This document shows, in pieces, positions 48,970 through 58,817 of a stretch of 64,000 nucleotides of DNA. The DNA is from Cryptomeria japonica (taxonomy: Eukaryota; Streptophyta; Pinopsida; Cupressales; Cupressaceae): assembly GCF_030272615.1 (NCBI RefSeq), contig NC_081415.1:263116925-263180924 (forward strand), written 5' to 3'. The notes under the pieces are model-generated. The model was not told the DNA's origin and searched no databases. It was given only the letters and a program-made list of their open reading frames with translations. A program made the position numbers and the translations under genes. Position 1 is the stretch's first letter. Every line of letters starts with the position of its first letter.

Positions 48970-51900
48970 ATGGCTTCCTCATCCACACCTGAATTTATTG
49001 CAAACCCTACTGTGATTGAATTTATCAAGCACCCTAGACCTGTATTCAAACTGGTTCCCAAAATTGCAAAGAAGGATGATACCATAGGTGCATTTTCAAA
49101 AATACCTAAGGGAGTAGTTTATGCAGAGGATCCTAGGATATACATACATTGTCATATAAAGGAATTAGGAGATGATGAAATCAAAAACATGTATAGGACT
49201 GTGATTTGTGATGTAAATGTGAATATCAAACCGGAACACAAGGTAGTAGAAACCCTAGGTTTTGTGGATATTCTTAGCATTCCTAAATTTCCTAAAGATG
49301 TGATAAGAATAGTCCTAAGCAGAGTCCATGGAGAATTATTTTGGTTGGATTCCATCCATAAGATTACCAAAGAAGTAGTTAGGGCAGTGATAGGGTTACC
49401 TTCCACTGGTAGCAGGTTTGACATAACTAAAAAGGTCTCAAATGACATAGTAATGAGCTTAATTGACGCAACATTTGACAAAAGGTCTCTAAGAGTCCAT
49501 GATGTAAAGTACATAAATGTTAGATTTGTCAGTATGATCCTTGGCTATAAGGCTATACATGCTAATAGGTTAAACTCAGTATCTAGCCTATGTATTAAAA
49601 GTGCATATGACATGGTTAATGACAATGCAAGAATAGATGTGTGTGAATGGCTTAAAGATGAATTTATAGACAATCTGAAGAAGATCAAAGGAGATAAGAA
49701 GGGAACTTTCAGATTTGGAAATTTGCTTGTATGTTTGATGTTGTACATTACTAAGGAAGTACCTGGTATTGGTAGGAAAGACTTTGACTTTGATATACTA
49801 GTAGGAAAGCAACTATTAGACACATTAAACAACATGGGAGAAGACAGAGAGAAAAATATAAATGAACATTTTCAAGCACTGAAGGCTCGAATGAAGACAA
49901 GAATAAGGCTATCTCAGGCAATTGTAGATAAATATCAAAAGGAAATATGTTTTGTAATTAAGAAAGATGAAATATGGATGGAGGCAATTGTCCCTAGGAC
50001 TATCTGGGTAACTGAAATGGGATATGAAATAGATGATAATATCATTGAAACTTATGCAAAATCCCTCCTTGAAGCACCAAAGGAACCCTCTAAGAAAATC
50101 TTTGGCAATGCAGAAACAATTGAGAGTGGTATTCAGTCTTAGAAAAGAGTCAAGAAGACTGAGCAAATAGTAAGGAAAGACTCAAGACAAGCGAAAGCTA
50201 TCAAAGAAGATGTACTAAGCAAAATTGGTATCAAGGAAAGTGAGCTAGAAGGACTTCAAACGAAAGCTCAACTTTCACTAGTTGCAACTTCTTCTGATAG
50301 TGAAATGCTGATGGTATTCAAAAGGATAGAAAGGAAAAGAAAAACCTCATCGACACCCTCACCTACACCTATGAGAACAAGACAAAAGCAACAGGCAGTT
50401 AGGCCTCCAGTTAAGAAGTTAACTCCAAATAAAAAGAAGGTAAAACAGGATATCGCTCCACTGGACAAACTTCTAAGTGAAATAACAGAGGATGGGAAAT
50501 TGAAAAATATCAGCAAACTGTATAACACACTTTCCAATGATGATAAAGAAAGTGTAGATAATAGTGTAATCTTACACTTGGACATATACAAGAAATTTTT
50601 GATGGAAATTATTGATGAAATTCCCAATGATTTATATAGGAGACTAGAAGCTAGAAGGGTAGCTATTGTTGAGCTAGACAAAAAGATAAAAATAAAAAAA
50701 TTGCTTGCAATTCACCCAGTGAACTCTACTGAAGAGATAGATTAATTAATTAGTGAGGCCAACCAGACAATATTTTCAACCAGTCACCGACATGTAGCAC
50801 TGATGGCCGACAGACTAAATTAAATTTTTGAAGAAACTGCAGATCAATGGGACATATTCTTTGTTGAAAAAGAGAAACAGGAAGAACTTAAAAGACCTAA
50901 GACCATCAGAGTCTACCAAAAGGATAGGGATAAAGGGAAAGGTAAAGTAGATGGACCTCCAAGCCTAAAAATAACTGATAACTTGTCCCCACCTCCTTCT
51001 GATACTCTACCAGTAGAAACCATTGACACACAATCGACAACAGAGAGTATGGAGACTCCTCAAGAGGATACAAATCTCGAGTATAAAATTTTGTACACTA
51101 TGAACATAGACACCCAGGAGGTAAATATTGTGGTAGATAAGGAATAAACAGAGAAGACAGATGTGCATACTGTTGCATCTACTGAGCCACCAACAACCAT
51201 AAAAACTAAAAACAAACTGAGTCACCGGTAGTAGACAATGCAAAGGTAAATACAGAGAAACCGATAGTGCATACCGAGACTACATCAGAAAAACTAGCAG
51301 TTGAGAGCACAGAGAAACCCATTGAAGCACAGGTTGAGAAACCAGAATAGAAAAAGGTTGAGGTACAGGTTCAAACAGAGATAGTGCCACCTTCATCTGA
51401 AAAACTCAAACCTTTGGTAGTGAAAATGCAAACTCAAACAAATCCTCCTGAGAAAGAGGAAAGCAATGCTATCACTACAACCGATGGTCTACAGATTGTG
51501 AGGATAGTTGGATAGTCATCTGGCACATCAATGACCAAATTTTGGCCTACAAATGTGACAGAGGTACTCTTGGACTCAATAAAGAAAATCACAGAGTGTA
51601 ATGCACAAGCTTACAAGGCTATAGATGACTTATTACCAATTTTGAAAATGATATCTCCAAAGTGTAACATAGATATTAAAGATTCTTTTACCAAATTAGA
51701 CACATTGTCTAAGTATATAACCAGCAATCTAATTACATTGGACCAGATAAATGAAAACACATTCAAGGAGAAAATGAACAAGGAGAAAGAAAAATTCTTT
51801 GAGGAAATAATGAAGAAGAATAAGGAACAAATGGAAACCTTATTACCGGCACTAGGAGAAACAATTTTGGATTTCAAGAAACTATACAAAGATACCTGCA

Positions 51901-52145
51901 AAACTAATATTTTGATCGAGGACATAGATTCAGAGATCAGCAAAGTACAAGAAGAAATCAACAATATTGCTGACAATTTAATAGGAACATCAGATTCATT
52001 TTTGAAAATTGAAAAGAACATTGTAGATCTTGAGGTGAAAATTGAGAAGTTAGAAAAAGATAAAGAAAAGATAAAGGTTAAGGCAAAAGATTTAAAATGC
52101 AAACTAGGTCCTAAACTAGATTACCTCATTTCTTTGAGAAAATAA
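48970..52145 (+). pseudogene. ORF2, large protein of unknown function
   Basis: ATG 48970 starts a 390 residue open stretch; the frame continues past stops at 50140, 50743, 50821 and 51145, shifts by one near 51210, and goes on to 52145 (stops near 51349 and 51513), about 1050 codons. Plan: a globular N-terminus (1-380) with TKEVVRAVIGLPSTGSR, which recalls the TLEDV..ILGLP.. stretch of plant mobile domains but is not clear homology; a basic region (KTSSTPSP to KKVKQD, near 50340-50460); a long acidic, Pro/Thr/Glu-rich middle with EKP words; and a coiled coil from about 51760. No nuclease or polymerase motif is seen. It sits where pol would be in an autonomous element. Confidence 0.7.
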
Positions 52146-52540
52146 ATTTCTGAGGCTCTGGTTCCTAGACTTAAGACATCGGAAGAGAAAATGCACATAC
52201 TCACCGGTACAACTCAGAGAACTAAAGTGACATTAAAAGATAACAAAAGGTTCAACGATAGTCTACATTTTGTATTGGTAGATCTTTTCTAGATTGTAAC
52301 CCACTAGTTACAAGGATCTAGGCAGGAACCACACTCCACTGATAGTGAATAACAACCTTTGTCATTGATGTCAAAGGGGGAGTAGTGAAAATGAGAAAAA
52401 TGATAAGAAGAAAGACAACATCAACTCAGGGGGAGCATACATTTTTGTTTACACAATTTTGGTAGGATATTTTGGCAGATTCTTTTTGGACAACATTTTT
52501 GGACACTTTTGGATTTTTCTCATGAGTGTTGCCATCAATG
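52146..52540 (+). other. Tail of ORF2 and 3' untranslated part
   Basis: The ORF2 frame can be read on for about 45 codons after 52145 to a stop near 52290. A phrase close to tgtcaaagggggag occurs twice (52369 and 52539); the first may be an old duplicated purine tract. Confidence 0.45.
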
Positions 52541-52554
52541 TCAAAGGGGGAGAT
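52541..52554 (+). other. Polypurine tract of the SIRE-like element
   Basis: tcaaagggggagat directly before TGTTAG, a very common Copia purine tract. Confidence 0.88.
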
Positions 52555-53343
52555 TGTTAGAAAATGCACACTCCAATGAGAAATTATAGGTGATTGAAAG
52601 TATTGTCATTGATGGTAACCCTACAATCATATGATATCGGCAGGCATAGACACTGACATACTCTACACCGACATACAGATCACCGACACCAAAAAGGAAG
52701 ATTACCGACACCCTGACCGACAGGAATTTTGTGTAAATATATTTTGTAATTAATTGTAAAATCTTTTGTAAGCCAACTTGGCAGATTGTAATATGGCTCA
52801 TATAAGTATGAGATCATTGTAGAACATTTAGGTGATATAGATGGATAAAGGATTAATGCAGACCTAATATGCAAATTTTAAGGCAAATATTGAATAAGGG
52901 TTTATGTATATTGTAGAGCTTAAACCGGTATTGAACCAGGCATAGTAGATGTTGATCTGAAGCAGTACATGACATTGGATTTATATAATCAATTTTTGTA
53001 AGTCAGTGAGACTTCTTTTGTAACTGAGCAGTGAGCTCTAGGCACTTGGCCTTCCTACATGTGCAGGCCCCTATTGTAAACAATAATATTCTCTTATTGG
53101 CCAGTAAGCGAATATTGTGGGTCACAAATCCCACTGAAGTTTTTCGCACGCCAGGTTTCCTTGTTAAAAATACTATGTTATGGTGTACTTTTCATGTTGT
53201 GGTTGTTGTTCTTATTTACTACATTAATTTTTGTTTACCAGTACACAATTTTGAAATGCTTTTCATGTTATAATTCAAGAAAATTATTTTACCAGTCAGA
53301 TACTAATTCACCCCCCCTCTCAGTATCTTTGGGAATCCTAACA
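52555..53343 (+). repeat. 3' LTR of the SIRE-like element
   Basis: Partner of 46694-47482 with the same length, followed by the duplication cttgt. Confidence 0.93.
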
Positions 53344-56042
53344 CTTGTAGGATTACTCCCTTCACTAGCATGTTTTTTAATTTTATGAACAACTGCAACA
53401 CATTGCCTATTCTCCTCTTCTATCTTGTCTTTCTTTGCTAGAAGTTCATCATACTGTTGTACTAGTGAAGCTACGGATTGTTGGGCATCATGCTTGACCA
53501 CTTCATGTGTTTTTTTACCCAATTCTATCCTTATAACCCTAGAATCAATAGCTTGTATTTCCCTGTGTAGTCATCTTGTTTCTATCAACAGTTACTCTTG
53601 AGATTGTCTTGGCTTTTTTAGAAACCTTTGGCCTAGAATACTTGAGTTGCTGATAATCAAAGGCATCAAGAGAGATTTCATGCTTCTTCCTCTTTGGGGT
53701 AAAAGAACTAAGCCATGGAGGTAAAACGACTAGTTCTCCTGTAGTAGCTATCAAAGACAAAGGAGAAGCAGTTTCTGTTTGAACAGTCGTGGTCACCTTG
53801 GGAGGAGTATTTGTTTGGATGGCAACCATGGTTTTCTTGCTAACCAAAGGGCATGAAGATTGCCTCATAAATTCTTCAAAGCCAGAAGTAGAGGTATCAA
53901 TCTCTGACAAATGGATATATGCAAGAGTATCCTCAAGGATTTCCAACAAACTCTCTTATTGATGATCAAGAGGTGGCTCAACTGCTGGAATAGGAATGAA
54001 ATTTTGAAGAGACTCCTCCACTATTATTTCAGGAGGAGATAGAGGTAGCTCCATGGAAACTGAGGAGGGAATCTCATGAGGTGACTTCGAGGTCAGTGAT
54101 TTAGGAGCATCATTGGATTGTTGTTCTTCCTCTGGATTATTAGGATCAATCACATGAATGTGAATCTGGGATTTTTCTTTTCCACAAACTATCACCTCCT
54201 TAGGAGGAAGTACTATTGCCCGAATAGCCCACAATTTGATCCTAGTGCCCGAAGATGATGCAGCTCCCTTGTTGTCAAACTGAATCTTAGACTTACATCC
54301 AAGAGGCCCTATAGAGTCATCTTCTTTTCCTATCTTGATCTTGATGAGTCTAACACTATTAAATTTTAGCCAAGTGTTGGTGTTAGCTGAGATAGGCTAA
54401 AATCTTTCAAGAATGAAAGTGCATTCTTTATGTGACCATTGGATTAAAGGAAGTGGGGCTTCCTCAACCCTTCATGAGACAAACTTTGGATCAAGCACAT
54501 TACCATCATTAATCATTCTTTGCAGAATGTCCACCAGGTTCAGATTAATAACCTGCTCAACAGTAAGCCTCCAGTAGTCCATCTTGAGAATCTCAATTTC
54601 TGTACAGAGATCTACCCAGCTATCCTCAATACAATGGACATGTACAAAGGGATTTTTGATCTTTTCCTTCATACCCCGGTAGTCAAAATCTGCCCTTGAC
54701 TTGAACCTTTTGAGTTTAACCTCCTACATCTCAATCTCCATAGATTTGTCTTTGACGGATGTGACAAGAGAATATTGACCAACCTTCAATGGGTTAGTTG
54801 TAGAAATCCCCATTCCAACCTTATGTTTGACAAATTGATGAGTGTGCACAACCATGATTTATCTTCCCAACTCCATAAGAATGACCTTATCGGTTAGGTA
54901 TCTAGGAAGAAAGTATGTATGCCCACTGTAGCATGCAACTCTTACATAAGTGAAAGTTGGGAATTGAAGAAACAAGCACCCATACTTATTCACCCTTTTC
55001 CATGCTTCATCTGACACCCTTCTGTTCTTTAGAGTCTTTTCAAACTGGCACATGAAGTAACCAAATAATGCATCTTGAACCCTTCTGAAATGTAATCTGC
55101 TAGGTCTCAAAGGCAGCTGATCATAATATTCCCACACAGGTATAAGCGAGTGATCACCCTTGGTAGAAAGACCAGGGAAATGTCTGAGTGATGTTGCTAA
55201 ATACACTAAGTATGAATTCATGTAGAAAGTCATGGTAGTAGGGACTGTTGCAAGTTTTTCACACAAAGCATCACTGATAATCTCTCCCAATGATATATGA
55301 TGGGACTGCCTTATGAACATGGTAAACTAATACATCTAGGGCTCAAACATATTAGAGTGCTCAAGACCCATTGTCCTGCTGAGGAGAGTAATGATGTCTC
55401 CAATTTCTCACTTAAAGTCACAACTGTACAACTTAGTCCACCTCGTGAAGGTGACTCGTGGCTCATGAACCCACCTATTAATGTGGCGTTTGTAGTCCTT
55501 TTCTCTCTTGGCATAGTACTCAACTGCACTACCTTTGAAATTTCCATACAAACAGGTGTTGGTGGTATTCTGAAGACTTTCACAATAGTATCCACATCAT
55601 GGTGGATTATTGCCTCACCATCATCATTTCTAATGGTTCTCATCTCCTTGTCAAAGTGGTGAGCACAAGCAAGAACAAATTCAGGTTCTAGGGTAGCCAC
55701 TGGAAAATAAGATGCATGATGAATGTGGCTATCCAACAACCGCTGCATATTACTATCTTGCGGATCCTCCACCCTCTTAATGAATTCTGACATGTCCACA
55801 TGCCCTATCTCTATATCCTTGATGTGATTGAAAGGAGAGGAAACTTGTGAAGGTAAAACTTCATTCTGGTACTTTTCATATTTATACTTCATCTTCTTTG
55901 AAATGGGAGATGATGTTAAATCTGACATTGAAGGACAACCTGGTATACTGTGATGAAGACTTAAAAGTGTTAAGGCAATATCATAATCAACTGCAACTAA
56001 CATTTTTCCTTGTTCTAATGGGAAGAACTCTAGCCCTTGCAC
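53344..56042 (-). pseudogene. Large unknown ORF of the 13 kb element, N-terminal and middle part
   Basis: The gene reads from ATG 56042. A frameshift near 55315 leads to frame 55320-53545, which is then kept with stops at 54859, about 54720, 54472, about 54395 and 53956; another shift lies near 53535. The first 400 residues look globular (DVDTIVKVFRIPPTP and FPTFTYVRVACYSG are the most protein-like words). A low-complexity middle follows (EEEQQSNDAPKSLTSKSP). After it come a Lys-rich stretch (TPKRKKHE) and a coiled coil (VQQYDELLAKKDKIEEENRQ), which continues at 46693. I do not recognise the family. The overall plan matches ORF2 at 48970. Confidence 0.6.
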
Positions 56043-57944
56043 TTCACAACTTTATGAGAGAAAGATGAGAAATAAATGGGAATGCTGGAAACTTGCCTTT
56101 GACCAATTTCGGATCTTGGGGAAAGTTTTACGAGTATGTAAGTAGGGAAGAATGAACATGCAATCAGATTTTTAAAACCCGAATGCAAGTATACTTGTAA
56201 AACGGAAAATGGAGAAATGAGTGAAAAATGAGTTTTGGACATGCAGGAAATGACGTGAACGGAATGTACGGATATAGGCAATGAGTATGAATATAAATAG
56301 GAAGATTTTGGGAATGTCATTTTTAAGAAAATGGGAAGAAATTTCAACATGCAATCCGGTTCAAAAAACTCGATTTTGGAAGAATGGGCATTTTTCATCT
56401 TTGCAACTTGGAATTTCAACAAAAGATGGTTAAAGTCTTAAACCATAAGGGAAGATCAATTATTTTCATCTAACTTGTAATCAAGATTTAAAATCCTGAA
56501 TACAAGTAAAGAGGGAAAATGAGGAAGAACAATGCAATTCACAAATTGCTTTGCAAAGCGGAAAACCTCTCTCAAAAAACCGATTTTAGGGAAAACCCAA
56601 CATATATACAAATTACAACTAGAATGGAAAAATGAAAAGACGAGAAAATGGAACAAGAAGAAAAGAAAACATACCTTACTTCAATTTGAAATGCCTCTTC
56701 AAAAGATGAAACAATCTTTGAATGAAGAAGACAATCCCTTAAATAGAAAAAAATTCCAAAACCCTTGCCACGTTTTTTGAAACTCGGATTTGGAGAATAA
56801 TAGCAAAAACATGTTTGAAGATGCAAGAAAATAGGTCGAATCTCTATCCAAACCCCATGCCTAGGTGAAGGAATAAAAAATGACTTAGGAGAGTGTTGAA
56901 ATGGTGACAAATTTTAAAGAAAATTGGGGCATTAATAAACTCATTTTTTGATGTTCATATTCCATTAAAATCCAACGATTTGAACCTCCAAATGGCGTGG
57001 GACATGTCCATGAATGCATAAAAATAGGAAAAAATCCAAAACGTCTCTTACCTCCTAAAATTCATCCACAAAATTTGCTTCAAATCTTTAACAAATCCGC
57101 CTTCTTGGCTGGTCGGGTTATTGGAAATGAAGAACAAGTTTCAATTTTGCATGCAACAAAGAAAATCGGGTTTTTGACTTCATGTTACATGTTTAAAATG
57201 TCACTTCTCATTCCACAAGGTGAAATTGAGTTTTAAAAACCCTTTAGCAAGTTCAAAAATGTCTTTATTTTTATTCATGGAGCAAATTAGGTTTTTAAAA
57301 CTCAATTGCAAGTTATAAAATGTCACTTTATGTCCATTCTAGGCAAAATCGGGTGTTTGAGAGAGAAATACAAGTTATAATAACTTGTAAGGGGAAAATA
57401 AAATCCCCTTAAAAAGTTTTAATAGCTTAACACATGTAATAGGGGAATAAAATCCCCATTACAAGTAAAAACACTAAAATAGGAACTTTATAAAAGAATT
57501 ACAAGTGACTTTTTAAATTTGTAATTTAAAATTAACTTGTAACTTATCCAAAAAATCCCTATTATGACTTAAAAAGCCAAAATGCATCAAGGGGAAAATA
57601 AAAAGTAAGTTGCAAGTTCTTTTTTCATAAAGTGCACTTGTAACTAGCTAAAAACCTCCCTACAAAGACTAAAACAAAGGAAAACATTAAAACTTGCAAT
57701 GTAAGGAAAATTTACCACCTGCAGTTAGGAAGAAAAAACCCAAAATTGAACGAAAAATATAGCAAACGAACCCAAAATGAGATGAAATTTGAAATGTGGT
57801 TTGAGGATAGACCGAGGATTAAGCTAGTCCAAGGGCAAAGCAAAATTCTTCCTCGGGAATTGTTCCATAGTGTAAAATTTTTATTTTTTGATAAATTTTT
57901 TATGTAATGGTCCATCATTTTTGAAAACAAAAATGAGGACAACA
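56043..57944 (-). other. 5' untranslated region of the 13 kb element
   Basis: About 1.9 kb without a convincing frame. It is full of related words built on aaaaccCgattttgg and acttgtaa. A minus-strand acceptor-like cttcctaactgcag occurs near 57720, so an intron in the leader is possible. Confidence 0.45.
57160..57395. repeat. 60-61 bp degenerate tandem repeat, four copies
   Basis: Units start near 57161, 57222, 57282 and 57343 and share aaatcgggtttttaaaac, caagtt and aaaatgtcactt. Looser copies of the same words lie upstream (56165, 56355, 56560, 56770). Confidence 0.65.
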
Positions 57945-57949
57945 AGGAG

Positions 57950-58093
57950 AAAATAAAATTCAGCCCTAATTGGCTTGGACAATACATCGTTGTCAAAGTA
58001 TATGGAATAGGTGCTTACAAGATAGGAGATGTGGAAGCTATGCCTCTCAAAGAACCTATAAATGCTATGCACCTTCGTATATACTATGCCTAG
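57950..58093 (+). pseudogene. Integrase C-terminal end of the Tat element
   Basis: Forty-eight codons end at TAG 58091-58093. They read FSPNWLGQYIV then YGIGAYKI and PLKEPINAMHLR, the conserved end of plant Gypsy integrases. The first codon follows the right copy of aggag and is in frame with 44861. This places the true end of pol 13 kb from its start. Confidence 0.88.
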
Positions 58094-58817
58094 TTTATCT
58101 CTCTCTCTCTCTCTAGTTTATTCTCTCCCCTTGTGACTTTTATTTCTTCAAATTGGATAATATGTTAGCATATCTTTTTTAAAGTATGTAGTATTAAATG
58201 ATATTGCATTTTTTAATCTACATTACTTCATTCTTGACAAGCATGTTTCTTCAGTTTATGGTTTGCCTTGGATTCATTTATGTAAATTGTAATAGATTTA
58301 CATTTTATATGTGCTAGCATGTTATATAGTTTCTTATGTGTTAAGTAGGATTATATCATGTTGAGTTTAATTAGAGTTAATTAAATCACATTAGTCATAT
58401 AGTTCTTAGGCTTAACACATTTTCCTTCTACATCACCAAAGTAGAATTTAATTAAATACTTAGTTATTTAATTAAATCACACATGTATCAATTTAATCAT
58501 GAAGCATTGAGAAATAAATCACATGGAAATTAGATTAGACATACATGTTCATTACCAAATATGTTACTTTTAATCAAAGCAATGCATATATTGTTTCAAG
58601 AATTAAAATAACTTGTTTGAGATAAAAGTGTAAGCAAATATAAATAGATATTGATGAGTGTCATAACATGTATATCTCTGTACATTAAAAAGTGTCACAT
58701 ACTACAACATAGTCATCTCCTATCCCTATGACTAACAATTGGAGGGTGGTGACTGGACATCCCCTCTTGATTTGGTTGTGGGGGTGGACAAATGGGTGTG
58801 TATCATGATGTGGAATG
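58094..58817 (+). other. Spacer after pol; short (CT)n run
   Basis: A tct/ctc run of 17 bases lies at 58098-58114. The rest is AT-rich without a gene. Confidence 0.55.

Larger units (their letters stand above)
46694..53343 (+). mobile_element. Non-autonomous SIRE-like LTR element with gag and unknown ORF2
   Basis: Two 789 bp LTRs (46694-47482, 52555-53343) start TGTTGG/TGTTAG, end CCTAACA and are flanked by cttgt (46689-46693 and 53344-53348). A primer site for initiator-Met tRNA and a purine tract are both in place. The 5.1 kb interior encodes a gag with coiled coil and four zinc knuckles, then a second long ORF. There is no protease, integrase, RT or RNase H in any frame. LTR ends, primer site and the gag style point to Copia, SIRE-like. 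It must borrow a polymerase from an autonomous partner, as known for gag-only elements. It is inserted in the ORF of the 13 kb element. Confidence 0.88.
44862..57944 (-). mobile_element. Non-autonomous LTR-type element with a large unknown ORF
   Basis: The insertion has 5 bp duplications (aggag) and ends TGTTGG...GACAACA. Read on the minus strand, its 3' end has a purine tract (45001-45017) followed by a 139 base terminal segment (TGTTGTCCC to CAACCAACA), as in an LTR element. The 5' end begins TGTTGTCCTCAT, sharing only the first eleven or so bases with that segment, so a full LTR pair is not demonstrated. The one gene is a broken minus-strand ORF (56042 to 45935) of about 1150 codons with no RT or integrase. 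The 6.65 kb element at 46694-53343 is inserted in that ORF. Net length is about 6.4 kb. What moves it is unknown; LTR machinery acting in trans is inference. Confidence 0.65.

Noticed and set aside
51611-52102. 163 residue minus-strand frame
   Set aside because: Antisense shadow of the coiled coil in ORF2 (Glu/Lys codons read as Phe/Ser).
54859-56042. Plant mobile domain in the 13 kb element ORF
   Set aside because: Only a short stretch resembles it. The full signature seen at 60580-60685 is missing, so I describe the resemblance as weak and do not name the domain.
44879-57874. Alternative edges TGTACACT...AGTGTAA with aattt for the 13 kb insertion
   Set aside because: This choice needs a mutated end and leaves a second, different copy of the integrase linker on the right. 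The aggag edges give TG/CA ends and a continuous integrase frame.
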